A DNA stretch of 64,000 nucleotides from Carallia brachiata. Lineage: Eukaryota; Streptophyta; Magnoliopsida; Malpighiales; Rhizophoraceae. Position numbers and translations under genes: made by a program. Shown one piece after another: positions 50,218 through 62,543 of the stretch. The stretch lies in NCBI GenBank assembly GCA_021464245.1, contig JADCRB010000017.1, forward strand, positions 171,751 to 235,750, written 5' to 3'. Numbering within the stretch: the first letter of the stretch is position 1; every line of letters begins with the position of its first letter. The notes beneath the pieces are model-generated. The model did no database searches and was not told the origin of the DNA. It saw nothing but the letters and a program-made list of their open reading frames with translations.

Positions 50218-53200
50218 ATGGAGATCCCAGTTGCCGCTATCATCGTCCCTGTAGGCCTTATTTTCTTCGCTTCCGGCTTCGTCGTCAATCTCTTTCAGGT
50301 TTTCTCCCCCCAATAAAACCGCAATCTTGGAAAATGAAAATAAGAAATGAAAAACATTTGCTTCTTCTTTTCCTTTTGCTCTACGATTCAATTCTAGAGC
50401 GGGCTAAATTTGGTTTACGTTTTCAGGCAGTTTGCTTTGTCCTCATCCGGCCGCTGTCAAAGAACTTGTACAGAATCATCAACAGATCACTAGCCGAATT
50501 GCTTTTTTTGGAACTCGTTTGGATCGTCGATTGGTGGGCTGCTGTCAAGGTCTTCTCTGCGCCTTCCCCTTGGCTCTTTCTTTCCTTTTTTTAGTTCATT
50601 CATAATATAATATTATTGACAGAATGACGATAATAAAAAGATTCATTTAGCCAACCCCCACGCAATTAGATTGAGGCTTTGTTGTTCTTTGTTGTTTTCG
50701 ACTTCTTCTTGGATTAGATATTTTCCTTTCGATGCGCATGCGGTGTTGATAATGATTAGACGGTTATGTGGGTATGCTGGTATCGTTGTTGTTGATGATT
50801 AGATGGTCTAATGTCTTGGTATCATCTTTTTTCCCAAGTTGAAGTGAATAACCAGTGCAGTTGGATTTCCAAAACCAGAGCTCACTTGACATCATTCCCC
50901 CCAAGTTCCTTAGTTCTCGCTATTGTTCTCCTTCCAACTTGCTTATACATGATGGGTTTGTGAAATGCGCGTTGTAGTTTTATTTTCGGATCATAGGAGT
51001 TCACTCAAGGTCAATCATTTCCCAAATTCCTCCTTTGTTCTAGTGTCTCTCACTTACCCTCCTTTTAACTTTCTGCACTATGGCGCCTTTTTTCTGAAAT
51101 ATTTACTGATACGCTACTAGGAATATGGAATACATAGACTGCAGAATTTTCTTCTGACATTTGGGTTTGCATTTCAGTCCTTACACCCATGAGAAAGAGA
51201 ATTTTAATCATTTGAATGATCATGGTTGCAGATCCAACTGTTTACAGATAAGGAGACCTACCGTTTGATGGGTAAGGCTAGCCTCTTGTCAACCTAGATG
51301 GTGGATGCTTGTTGTCGATATAATATCAGTCAACTGATATATGCTAAGTGGATTGCTTGTTTTGTGAATTTTCAGGTAAAGAACATGCCCTTGTTGTATG
51401 CAACCACAGAAGTGACATTGATTGGCTTGTTGGATGGGTGTTGGCCCAGGTGCAATATTGACACGACATTATGTTTGCACCTGTGACTGATAAGCAAAGT
51501 AACACATTTCAAAATTCCTATACACTCTTATGAATAGGTGGAAATATATATAAAAACCAAAAATACAAACACACATACTCCGGCAAAAATATGTACTTCG
51601 ATTGTAGGTACATATTTATTCATAAACTAGATGGATACTAGTGAAACACCTATATACTCATATGGATGGGTGGAGACTTATATATAAACCAAGAAAAGTA
51701 CAAACGCACATACTCGTGCAAAAATATGCACTTTGATTGTAGGTTCATATTTATTCATAAACTAGATGGATGCATTGATATAAGTATGCCAAGATGCAAG
51801 AATTTAGCTTGCTACAGAGGTGTACACATTTTTTTTTTTTTGGGGGTTATTGATGTGCTTTCAAACTTGATATTTCTGGTGTCATCTTTGGCTTTATTCA
51901 ACTTAATTGCTTATTGAGATTTTATATCTGACAGCGGGCGGGATGCCTGGGAAGTGCATTAGCTGTTATGAAGAAATCATTAAAAGTCCTTCCAGTAAGT
52001 CTTTTATCTTACATTTTTTTGTGTGATTTCTGTGTTCAGTGAATTTTACCTGGTGGGGGATGGAGCTTTTGTCATTTTTATGGAATTGTGCATTTGTGTT
52101 TGCCTGGTTACTTGACCATTGACTTAATGTTAAAAGGATATATATCGAGAATAATTGGTTTGTGCAACCTACATTTTAGGTCATAGGTTGGTCCACGTGG
52201 TTCTCTGAGCACCTCTTCCTAGAACGAAGCTGGGCCAAGGATGAAAATACTCTAAAGGTAATGAGTGCATGGCTAATAAAGTTTTTTGTACCGTGTTTAG
52301 CTACATATGCATTAGCACAGCATATATTGCTCCATACATATCAACTATATTTGTCTTTGCGTCATGTGTGGTCGGTGATCCCTTTCCGAATGATGTGGAC
52401 TCTATCTGCAGTCAGGTTACAGAAGGCTGCAGGACTTTCCTCGCCCATTTTTTTTGACTCTTTTTGTTGAAGGAACTCGGTTTACGCCGGCAAAGCTTTT
52501 AGCAGCTAAGGAGTATGCTGCTTCAACAGGGCTGCCCGTCCCTAGAAATGTTTTGATTCCTCGTACTAAGGTTGATTCGGAGCCCCATTTTGTTCTGTGA
52601 ATTTGATTTTTTTTTTCTGCATTCAATATTTTTTGCATTCAATATTTTTTTACTAATTTTCAACACTTTGATCTCAATAAATATGATGGAAAAATATTTA
52701 TGGGCATATGATTTTTTTTTATTGTCTCCACGTGTAATTTTTTGTGTGCAATTACATGCGTGTTTTGTGTAACCACAATGATAAAAAATGATACAAAAAG
52801 TATTACTATTTTTTTGTTGTACATTTTTTTATTTATAATTACACAAAAAATGCTCGCGGTTGTATAAAAAAAAAGTATATGGACGTAATAAAAAAAAAAT
52901 TATATGCCCGCCGTGTAATGGAGCTCAAAATAGGATAATTGGTAAATACGATATGATCTGAACAATAGACAATAGGAGTGGGTGTTGTAATAAATTCCTT
53001 TATGTCAACGGGTAAGGACTCTGCAACCACCCCACCCCCCGGCCAAAAAAAAACCCCGGCATGGTTGTTCCCAACAATGAAAAAGGAAGCAACCACCTGT
53101 TGTGTCTCTCTAACTCTGTTTCTTTCAATGTCCCCTAATAATTTAATGGCATGGACAGTTGCTTATCCATTTTGCTTTCAGGGTTTTGTTGCAGCGGTAA

Positions 53201-54547
53201 GTAACATGCGCTCCTTCGTCCCAGCCATTTATGATGTAACAGTGGCTATTCCCAAAAGTTCACCTCAACCTACAATGGTCAGGCTAGTCAAGGGACAATC
53301 TTCTGTGGTATGCCAAACAAATCTGGGGTTTATTCAACTGCACAAAGAAGTTTGCAAGTATTGTTGAATGTTGAATTATTTTCACGTTCTCTTGTTTGGG
53401 GATATTTTTCTGTTTCTTATTCAGCTCATTTTATATTAGGAAATGGTAAATAGAGTTCTTGGTATTCAATTACAAAGAATCACATATGTCAATTGAGAAT
53501 GCAACATTGTAATTAGCATTATTGTTTAATGTCTCAAATCATTCCTGTCTTGGTCTATCCTAATGGTTTTGCATCGAAAGCCATTGTGTCTTGTCATTAA
53601 TGGAAGCAATGCATTGCTAATTTGTTGCAGGTTCATGTACACATAAAGAGACATTTGATGAGTGAATTACCTGAAACAGATGATGCTGTTTCTCAATGGT
53701 GTAGAGATCTGTTTGTCACTAAGGTGTGTGATATTGCTGATCTTATATATTGAGCACATAGTTCATTATTATTTTTTTTTTATTAATTGAAAGGTCCATT
53801 GGACTATAAGTTATACAATGAAGGTAACTATTCTCGTTCTCATAAATTACACAATCTCTTCCTAAAATTAAAGCCCAAGACTTCTAATATAGAGATATAA
53901 ATTCTAACCACTAGAATGTTTCCTGAGAGACCACATTATTTGTTTATTATGTCAGAAAAAAATGACTATTTTTTAAAGTGTGATTTTTTTTGTGGCCCAT
54001 ACGTGGAACGTTCAAACTATTTTATCTAACTCGTGCAATCAGTTCCCTTTTTATGACCATCCTACTTTTTGTCTCTGGCATACCAGGACGCGTTGCTGGA
54101 CAGACACATAGCAGAGGACACCTTCAGCGACCAAGAATTACAGGATATTGGCCGACCAATTAAGTCCCTTGTGGTGCGTTACTGGTTTAATCAAACCATC
54201 TGATCTGCAGCTCAAAATTGTTCTGTTTTAATATGATGGTTTAAGTTCTCTGAAGCAGTAAGTCTTCTTCATTGTGATAAAATTATGTTACCGTGCTGGA
54301 CCAGGTTGTTACATCTTGGGCATGCTTGCTTATTTTTGGGGCCCTGAAGTTCCTCCAGTGGTCTTCGCTTTTATCTTCATGGAAGGGCATTGCATTTTCG
54401 GTGTCTGGCGTGGCCCTTGTAACTTTCCTTACGAATATCTTGATACGGTTCTCTCAGTCAGAGCGTTCAACCCCAGCTAAAGTTGTCCCTTCAAGGGCTA
54501 GGACCAATGGAGAATCCTCCATGACAGGGCACAGCAATCGGAGCTAG
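50218..54547 (+). CDS. LPAT2: 1-acyl-sn-glycerol-3-phosphate acyltransferase, LPAT2 type (11 exons, 387 aa)
   Basis: Exons: 50218-50298, 50427-50549, 51232-51271, 51376-51449, 51935-51994, 52180-52257, 52412-52570, 53182-53307, 53631-53723, 54087-54173, 54305-54547. All are GT-AG and in phase, giving 387 aa, close to Arabidopsis LPAT2 (389 from memory). The enzyme acylates lysophosphatidic acid at sn-2 to make phosphatidic acid at the ER. Visible motifs: the catalytic NHRSDID (91-97, the NHX4D box), FVEGTRF with EGTR at 172-175, and [15 protein letters not shown] (about 193-208). Hydrophobic segments lie at about 4-27 and 45-62, and two near the C-terminus (308-356). The tail is Ser/Arg-rich. 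The ATG follows a G-run and is the first in frame with the conserved N-terminus. Confidence 0.95.
51519..51782. repeat. Two-copy 132-bp tandem duplication in LPAT2 intron 4
   Basis: Copy 1 starts at 51519 and copy 2 at 51651. Shared text includes catactc, gcaaaaatatg, ttcgattgtaggt or tttgattgtaggt, and catatttattcataaactag. The copies differ at roughly one base in ten. The unit does not touch splice sites. Confidence 0.85.
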
Positions 54548-54900
54548 GCCAAAGTTTGTCCGCCAACACCTCACGCACATATGGGATTTTCCTCGATAAT
54601 CGTTTTTGTGATGGTATGCGCAGAGGGTTTCACCCCTGCTTTACATCATGTGTGTTCCGTTTTACACTGGCCCAAATAGAAATGCTGTTGGTTTTAGGGT
54701 TGATTGCAGTTTGTATGCACATCAGTTCGTTATTTAGCTAGCCAGTTATTATTGATGCTGTAGATTCCCCTAAAATGGTTTGATTGTGTCACCGTGAACG
54801 CTCATAATAGGCCCCTCTACTCTTGTACTATTCCTGCCATGCGGGCGGGACGGTCTTTGGTTGTAACTTTTGCACAAAATGACTCTCACCAATTTACTTT
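54548..54900 (+). other. Probable 3' UTR of LPAT2
   Basis: Follows the LPAT2 stop with no splice signals and mixed composition. No clear polyadenylation signal can be singled out. Confidence 0.45.
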
Positions 54901-55480
54901 TTGGCTCTTTTTTTCTTCCGTGTCTTCATTTTTTGTTGTTCCCTTCTTTCCCTTGGGTATGTGAACCATGAAGAGCTACAAATCCAAACCACAGATTATT
55001 ACCTCTTAGTTGGTTGCCTCTATCCTGCGTCAGTGTGCGCTATTGTGTGCCGTGAGGTTCCCATCGGCTTCCGTCGCTTGATGCAGCGTCTGTGCCTCCT
55101 CGTGAGCTTTGTGCTCTTCGTGGGCTCTAGTTTTGGTGGTGGTTGGTCTCTATGGTCTATGTTGGGCTCTCCCCCCAAGCTTTGCTGCCTGGTTCTGGCT
55201 TTGGGGTTGTTGGTTGTCTCCCTCGCTTTGCTCCCTTCTCTCCGTTGGGTGGGGAGGTGGGGGAGGGGAGGTTTTTTTTGGCTGTCGGACGCCCATGTAC
55301 AGTTTGGAGCCGTCTCCAGTTTAGTCCCGCACCTCTCTTTGTTGAGCTTCTAGTCGCTGTTTTTGTTTTAGCCCTCCTCCGTATGGTTTGTCTATGCTCT
55401 GCGGCTTTGGGTTCTTCCTGCTCTCTTTGGATGGTGCTTTGATGTTCTTGGCGGCTTCGCTGTCATCAACCTTCGGATAT
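54901..55480. other. GC-rich island with overlapping open frames
   Basis: About 450 bp (55010-55470) is clearly GC-richer than anything near it and rich in TTG, CTC and GGG runs. All three plus-strand frames stay open for 70-150 codons with Leu/Gly/Trp-rich low-complexity text (e.g. LLSLRWVGR-like phrases), so no frame is favoured. No family is recognised. It may be part of a long 3' UTR or a captured retroelement leader; a family A fragment abuts it. Confidence 0.3.
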
Positions 55481-55499
55481 TTAAAAATATTTAATTGTG

Positions 55500-55740
55500 T
55501 ATTCATTAATTAAAAAAATATTTTAGATGTGTATTTGTTAAAAAAAAAATTTAATTTATTTATTTAATTTTTTAAATAATTTTATTAATTTAAATTTATT
55601 TATTAGTAAATTAATAATTTTATAAATGAAAGGATTGATTTAATAAAAAATTAAAAATTTAAAAATAAATAAAATATAAAAATATTAAAATTTATGTGTA
55701 AAAAATATAAAAATTTAAGAGTAAAAAATTATATATCTCG
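55500..55740. mobile_element. Foldback element family A, partial copy 3
   Basis: The text gattgatttaataaaaaatt, aaaatttaaaaataaataaa and the end ttatatatctcg match the right arms at 15405-15575 and 32400-32542. The left arm is short or missing. Confidence 0.45.
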
Positions 55741-57235
55741 TTAATTAAAAGCGGTATAAGAGATAGTTGTACTGTAAAAATAGTATCACAGCAAGTTTTT
55801 CTTTTTTTTTTTGAACAAACACAGCAAGTTTGATCTGTAGACTCAAAAGAGAGTAGCAGCCACCGCCTGGGAAAAAAAAAAAAAAAAGGAAGAACGGGTA
55901 TCTAAATAGTTACTTGATCCAAAGTATTTGATCCGAACTTTGCTGGAATTTGATCAGGCATCTAATCCGGGAACAAGGAGGAAGGAAAAACCTCCCGTAG
56001 CACCATCGTCGGAGTACTGCCGCCAATCACCCCACGCTGCCAGGGTCACCATTTTTGTCGTCGCCAGAGGATTTTTGGAATCTCAAAATATGAATATATG
56101 AGATAACTTATAATATCTATGAACTTAATTATTTTATTTAAAATTTTAAGTGAGTATAAAGTATGAAATATGACATACTTGAAATTGCTTTGACTACGTC
56201 TGCATTGGTAGAATAGTTACAGATTGACGTGTTTTCATGTTGACAGAGTATGTTCACTCTCTCTCGTGACAAAATGGTAAGTGTCGGCTTTTACTGTATA
56301 AAACTATGGTATGCTGTTAAGTTTTAATTTAATAATTATAATTTTTAGTAATAAAATTTTACGTAATTTTATTAATATTTAGGGAGTGAGTTTAATTTTA
56401 TAAAAATAATTAAATGAAGTGTTCAAATAAAATTATTTTAACTTCAATTTGTATAAAATAAATATTTTTATTTTTACATAATAATGTACTTACCATACTT
56501 ATTTTTGTTGTAAAAAAAAGTGCGTTTGAATCTTGTCAAGAGGGGCGTGCACAGAGGCACAGGCTCACGAGGTCCTCAAGCCAACATGGCTACAAGTGCA
56601 TCACGGCTCTGCTTTAGAGTGCCACATGCTAAACCTGTCACTTTTTTTTTTTTGAAGAAAAGTTGGTAGTCGGAGGAAAACTATCTGAAAAAAATGTTTG
56701 GATTGTAGTGAATTCAATATACAATTAGTTAAATTTAGTATGTAAAAAATAATAATAATTTTTTTTTTATTGTACTTATAATTAAGACAGTTGTACATTA
56801 AATTTAATAAATTACATTACATAAATTTTTTTATAAAATTCTTCTAACCATGTAATAGTATTTTTTTTTTCAAACACAAATTTTTTTTAATTAATTAATT
56901 AATTTATTAAAAAAATGGAAAAAAATAAGTCCATAAACATTGAGTTTAAATAGAAGAATTTAAAATGGTGGAAATTGAACCCCACCATTCCTGATGCAAG
57001 GTGCCACTACCCTCATGTTTGGCGTTTTTGTAAATCAGGCACTTCTTTCTCCTTTGTTTTTTTTCAGTTTAAACTTGGTGTTCGTCGTTTACACTGGTAT
57101 ATGTTTTGATTTTCTACCGTTAGTTAATCGTTAAAACATATCACGTGCTATAGAATCAACAACGCGTCAACATTGTGAAATATATATTCGGTAAAAAAAA
57201 AAAAACATTGTGAAATATATTAAAGGCTATGTCAT
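55741..57235. other. Gene-free DNA
   Basis: A small GC-richer patch at about 55960-56075 (accatcgtcggagtactgcc) has open frames but no splice context. The rest is AT-rich. No gene is supported. Confidence 0.4.
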
Positions 57236-57850
57236 CATTTTTTTGATGACATAACACTTTAAAAAAGAATTAGAAAAAAATTCAAAAAAGTAAAAAGAAA
57301 ACTAAAAACTCACAAAAAAGTTCAAAAAATTCCAAAATAAAAAAAAACTGAAAAAGTGTGAAAGTTTTTAAAAATTTTCAAAGTACCAAAAAATTCTGAA
57401 AATTCCAAAATTTTACAAATTCAACAAAATCTAATTTTTCAAAAAAATAAAATAATAAATTTCAAAAAAGAAAAATTGAAAATTAAGAAAGTTCTAAACT
57501 CCAAAGTAACAAAAATTCTAATTTAAAATTTTTTCCTGAAAAATATTTTTTCACATTTTTTGAGGTTTTCCAGTTTACTTGCTTTATTTTGAATTTTAAA
57601 GGTTTTTTTTTATAATTTTCATAATTTTTTAAACTTTTATTAATTTTTAATTTTTTTTCCAACTTTTAGAATTTTCTTAATATTGAATTTTTCTTTTCTT
57701 CCCGAATTTCTTTTTACATTTTTTGGAATTTTAAAGATTTTTTAAAAACTTTTTCAACCCTTTTTAAAAAAAAATTCAGATTTTTTTGAATTACTTTTTT
57801 GGATTAATTTTCAAATTTTCAATTTTTTTAAAAATGTCGCATATTTTAAA
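57236..57850. repeat. Strand-asymmetric A-rich/T-rich foldback
   Basis: The left half (57240-57530) is built from aaaaaattc, aaaaagtt and caaaaaa phrases; the right half (57530-57845) from their complements (gaattttt, aactttt, ttttttg). The halves can pair imperfectly over about 300 bp. Degenerate low-complexity text; probably an old foldback repeat. Confidence 0.5.
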
Positions 57851-60174
57851 AAATGACGAGATGCGTGGAGCAACATTCTAGACAATTTTAATCCTTACTT
57901 TTCGGCCCAATTTTGACCCTATTTTAGGCACAATATGAATTTAGTCAAATTGACAAAATTGAAGCCCTATTTCTTAACTTTAATTTGGCTCAGAAATCAT
58001 ACAATTGTAACTTGTAGAGAGAAAGTTATAGCCGAAAAACTAAATAGTGCGCAAAGTTAAAAAAATTGGTAAATAAGATCAAATTGACGCCTAATTACTT
58101 ATTTTTTTTTGCATCCGATTGATCTACAGAACATAAATAGTAGTAGCATCAGCAGATAAACACAATATTTATATAAAGAAATATCAAATTAAATATAATA
58201 TTATACGTAATTTCTACACAAATATTGGACTTATTATTTACAGGAATAAAAAACCTCAAATTTCTCAATAACAAATATATGTTGTGCTCTCTAATACTAG
58301 ACTTAACTGATTTAAACTTAATATATGAAAAGGATTATAAATAATAGGTACAACTGAAAATTTTGATTTAAATTAAATTGCGATATCCTGTCAAATAATA
58401 ATTTAAAGTCTCATTTAAATAAGCTAAGTGGACAACCCATAAATATTTAATTATTAGATCAAACTTTTGATTTTTTTTTATGATTAAAGGGTTAAACAAA
58501 AAAAAAAAACGTAACAAAGTAGAGAAATAAAGGGGCAATAGAAGATCACTGTGAATTGCTCAGATGCTTTTACTATATTTCTTCATTTTAATTACCTTGC
58601 TATGGTGCAATATTAAAGAAGTCAATGGAGGATCAGGCAGTTTGATCTTTTTGAAGTTAAGTTTTGTAATCTTCTTGTGGGACTGACTTTGAAAGAGCCA
58701 GATAAAAATATTCATGAGCACAAGTACTACAGAGGACAGACCAAGCCTTAATTGACTGCTAATTGCAATAAAGCAGTTGGCAAAGAAGCAGAGCCTTTTC
58801 AACCTCCCTTAACACTCAATAGACCCGTTTAAGGTGATGTATCCTCGACCCTGAAAGAATCCTCATCTGGGGCTATTTGAGCTTCCGAGCGTGTTGAATC
58901 TGCAAGCTGAAGATTAGAGATCTCAAGAATTACGAAATTCTTGTCACTAACTAATGCCACTTGTGTCTCTTATTAACCCCCTTTAATATTTCCTTGCTTT
59001 TAGTCATGACTACCGCACAAGATGATTCCCTAATTAAATTTGAATTGAATTTTGCTTTTTTATTTGAATTTCATTGTGGGCGAGAGAAAGATCCTGAGAA
59101 GTTGAAATAAGACTCTACTATGAAACTACGTAATCTGCGACACGTAACTAATCTAACGGTTTATCTATTTTTTTAAATTTAATATATTTTTCACAATATA
59201 ATAATTTATATATTTTTATATACTAATTTTATATTTACCATTATGTTTCTGCGTTACGTTTCCCCTGGAAATATTCATGACAAACTCAATGTTATCAAAC
59301 AAATTTTGTGCAGAAAGTAACATTTTGAACGTTGGCAACGTGATGCTTTAACAATTAGCAATTTTTCATCCTCTGGTCTTCCGTTTCTAAAAAAAAAGAA
59401 ATATTAAGTGACATTTTTTTGTGCAATCAAAATAATATGCATAATTAAATGGCTAAATTTTAAAAAAAAATTATTAAATTTTATTACAATTTATCTAACT
59501 GTACATATCAGTTTAATCTCATGTATAAAATTTTACTAAGTATTTCTCTCAAATCAATTTGACATCTGCACTGTGAATAATCTTTTTTTTTTTTGCCCGC
59601 TGCACTGTGAATAATCAATTACACCGATGATAGGGAAAATGGGAAAAATAAAACAATTATTCGGATGGTCTTCGGTTGCTAAAGGTTATTGTACCCCCGT
59701 AATTGGAGATAAATAATTATTTAGAGGGAATAAATAGATAGTAATAATTGAATAATAATAAAATAATTTTAAAATAATATGAGTGATTTGAATGTTTAAA
59801 ATTTTAAAAAGAAAACAAAAATATTAGATGTGGTTGAATTAAAAATTAAATTATGCAGTGAAATTTTTATTTAAATGACATTAAATTTAAAGAAATCAAT
59901 GTGACACCTGTCTTGTGAATATGACGAAGGAAAGAGAAAAAAAAACATCAATTATTCCGATTTCGCTTGAATGAATCGAGAGACACGACGATCGTTACAA
60001 AGTCAAATTTCCACGCATTTCATATAAAGGCTACAGGCCCGAGGACGTTGGCAACCCAAAATGACAATGTTGTTAATTGGATTCGATATCACAATACTCA
60101 GAAATTAAGATGCCACCGAATTACGGGAAGCCTAAAATGATGATATTTTAATGGATTCGAATCAAAATTATCTT
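57851..60174. other. Gene-free DNA
   Basis: No supported exon. The minus-strand open frame at 58560-58802 (80 codons) has a hydrophobic stretch but no splice context or family motif. Ordinary AT-rich spacer otherwise. Confidence 0.45.
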
Positions 60175-60179
60175 AAGAT

Positions 60180-60399
60180 TAAAAGAGTTTAATGAAGAGT
60201 TGAAAAATCAGTCACACTATTTTCCATTGATCACCGGCTGTATATAGAGTGCCAGTACAAGAGATAAGCTATTCAAATTTACAGCAGATAATGAACAAAA
60301 CAAATTTACAATAGATAGAGATAAGGATAAGAGGTTTGAAGTTGAAAGTGTAAAATCAAATGATGGTTACAGGATAAGATAACAGATGGTTATCTATTA
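60180..60399 (-). repeat. 3' LTR of the copia element
   Basis: 220 bp, collinear with the other LTR apart from T/C and A/G differences (cagtcac versus cagccac; ggataagat versus ggataggat). It is preceded, in element sense, by the G-run of a polypurine tract. Confidence 0.92.
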
Positions 60400-62360
60400 T
60401 GCCCCCGCAAGATGGAGGCGGCATTGACGACTCCTATCTTGGATCGAAGAGTAAAAAAGCGGTGCCTGGACAGGGGCTTAGTAAGGCCATCAGCCACTTG
60501 GTCGTGGCCAGAAATGTAAAGAGACTTTAATGTTCCCAGAACAACTCGTTCGCGGACAAAATGGTAATCGAGAGCTAGATGCTTCATCTTTGAATGAAAA
60601 ACTGGATTGGCCGTTAAGTATGTGGCACCAACATTGTCACTATAAATATGTGAGGGGCCGTGATGTGGAACATGTAATTCTTGAAGCAAGTTAGATAACC
60701 AAGCAAGATCAGCTGCAGTGTTTGCAATAGCGCGGTACTCAGCTTCGGTGGAAGATCTCGCAACACTCCTTTGCTTAGCAGATTTCCATGATACAGGATT
60801 TGAACCAAGATAAATCACATAGGCAGAAGTGGATGTCCTGTCATCAAGATTGCCTCCCCAATCTGCATCACAATAAGCCTTGAGAGATAGAGGACCATGA
60901 TCACCACGTTTGATGAAAAGCCCATGGTGAATGGTACCCTTAAGATATCGAAGAACCCTTTTAAGTGTGGACCAATGTGATTGAGTTGGAGCATGCATGT
61001 ACTGAGATAATTTATTAACAGAAAAGGCAATATCTGGCCGAGTGAGAGACAAATATTGGAGAGACCCAACTAATTGACGATAAGCAGTGGCATTGGCCGG
61101 GCCAGAAGAGTCTTGTAACTGAAGACGTGGAGATGTTGATATAAGAGTTGGCTGCTCTTTAGCATCTGTCAAGCCAAAAGTTTCTAAAAGGCGCCTAATG
61201 TACTGGTGTTGCGATAGAAGGATGCCTTGCTGTATAGGGATAACCTCCATGCCAAGAAAAAAATGCAAAGGTCCGAGATCCTTGAGAGAAAAACGAGCAG
61301 AGAGCTTGCCAAGTAATTGTGACAGAATTTGGTTGTTGTTGCCCGTGAGAAGGATATCATCCACATAGACTAATAAATAGATCAGAACATCATTCTTGCA
61401 ATAAATAAAGAGTGAGGAATCCGAGACAGCATTTACAAAACCCAATTGAAGGAGAAAAGTACTTAACTCCTTATACCAAGCACGGGGTGCCTGACGCAAC
61501 CCGTAAATTGCTCTGTTCAGCTTGCACACATGATTGGGCCGCTCCATGTCAATGAATCCAAGAGGCTGAGACATGTACACTGTGTCATAAAGTGTGCCTT
61601 GGAGGAATGCATTATTGATATCCAGTTGACGCAAGGACCACCCAAAGTGCATAGCAAGGCAAAGAACCAGTCTAATGGTCGTGGGTTTAACAACAGGACT
61701 ATAAGTTTCTGTATAGTCCAAGCCAGGCCGTTGATGAAAGCCTTTTGCAACTAATCGGGCTTTGTATCGATCAATACTCCCATCTGGTTGTCTTTTGATG
61801 CGAAAGACCCATTTGTTACCCACTACGTTGGTTGCCTCAGATGGAGGAACTAGCTGCCAGGTGTTGTTGTTCACTAGTGCATTAAATTCAGAAGTCATTG
61901 CACTACGCCAAAGGGGATCCTTGAGTGCTTGTGTGACACCAGTAGGTTCAATGGACTCAGATATGGGATGTTTGGAGGTGTAGGAAACAACCTTAGGCTT
62001 AAAGATATTATTTTGGGATCTAGTAATCATGGGGTGAGTTCTAGGAGGGCCAAATCTTGGTGTAGGGGAAGAGGAATTAGATGGGGTCACTGGGGCATGA
62101 GGGGAGGCAGAAGTGGAGGTGGTCTCGGTAGCATTTTCGTTGGGCATTGGGGAATTGGATGTGATCAGTGGGGCAGAATCTGGAGGATGTGGACATGAGC
62201 TTGGTGAGGTGCCTAAGCCACCCGAGAACTCCGAGGAACCTTGTAAAGATGATATGGTCTCCTTAGCGCCATCCTTTGTAGGGGAACCTGTAGAAGAAGA
62301 AATAGGAACAGAAAAAATTGGTGGGGTTAATGCAGCAAGAGAAGGATGCCACGTTGACAT
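60390..62360 (-). CDS. Copia reverse transcriptase-RNase H open frame (656 codons)
   Basis: An uninterrupted frame ending ten bases inside the 3' LTR. A Pro/Ser-rich linker (1-115) is followed by the reverse transcriptase: WVFRIKRQPDGSI (184-196), RLVAKGF (202-208), QLDINNAFLQG with D247, VYMSQPLGF, LNRAIYGLRQAPRAW (281-295) and YVDD (332-335, catalytic D334-D335). RNase H follows with YCDAD (D498, D500), SSTEAEYRA (E539) and YSDN (D575). All expected catalytic acids are present and there is no stop. The chosen ATG is merely the first in the frame; in a complete element this region is the end of one polyprotein. Its integrase-side context is out of frame. Confidence 0.92.
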   Translation of the reverse strand: MSTWHPSLAALTPPIFSVPISSSTGSPTKDGAKETISSLQGSSEFSGGLGTSPSSCPHPPDSAPLITSNSPMPNENATETTSTSASPHAPVTPSNSSSPTPRFGPPRTHPMITRSQNNIFKPKVVSYTSKHPISESIEPTGVTQALKDPLWRSAMTSEFNALVNNNTWQLVPPSEATNVVGNKWVFRIKRQPDGSIDRYKARLVAKGFHQRPGLDYTETYSPVVKPTTIRLVLCLAMHFGWSLRQLDINNAFLQGTLYDTVYMSQPLGFIDMERPNHVCKLNRAIYGLRQAPRAWYKELSTFLLQLGFVNAVSDSSLFIYCKNDVLIYLLVYVDDILLTGNNNQILSQLLGKLSARFSLKDLGPLHFFLGMEVIPIQQGILLSQHQYIRRLLETFGLTDAKEQPTLISTSPRLQLQDSSGPANATAYRQLVGSLQYLSLTRPDIAFSVNKLSQYMHAPTQSHWSTLKRVLRYLKGTIHHGLFIKRGDHGPLSLKAYCDADWGGNLDDRTSTSAYVIYLGSNPVSWKSAKQRSVARSSTEAEYRAIANTAADLAWLSNLLQELHVPHHGPSHIYSDNVGATYLTANPVFHSKMKHLALDYHFVRERVVLGTLKSLYISGHDQVADGLTKPLSRHRFFTLRSKIGVVNAASILRGHNR

Positions 62361-62435
62361 AGTTGTTGCTGAGACACGAGAAGAGAAGGGCCATGGGTGG
62401 TATAAGGAAAGTGATTTTCACGAAATACTACATGT

Positions 62436-62522
62436 TTAGACACATTGAAGAGGAGTGATTGAGGTTTGTATGGTGGTGTTTGCAGCGGCAGCAGAGGAAG
62501 AAAGAGATGTTTCTTGAGCCAT
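62436..62522 (-). pseudogene. Gag N-terminal remnant of the copia element
   Basis: Starting 33 bases beyond the 5' LTR in element sense, an ATG opens MAQETSLSSSAAAANTT and stops after 28 codons. The text then passes directly into SKHVVFRENHFPY, the C-terminal end of copia integrase, in another frame. The junction near 62440 therefore marks the internal deletion. Confidence 0.75.
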
Positions 62523-62543
62523 TAAAGTTGCTGTAAAGCTTTT

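Noticed and set aside
54901..55353. 150-codon open frame near the LPAT2 3' end
   Set aside because: Three frames are open at once, with no family motif, splice signal or promoter. Kept only as a composition island.
58560..58802. 80-codon minus-strand frame with a hydrophobic stretch
   Set aside because: No splice context, no recognised motif and AT-driven composition.
60614..61983. Several short frames inside the copia element on both strands
   Set aside because: They are shadows of the 656-codon RT-RNase H frame.
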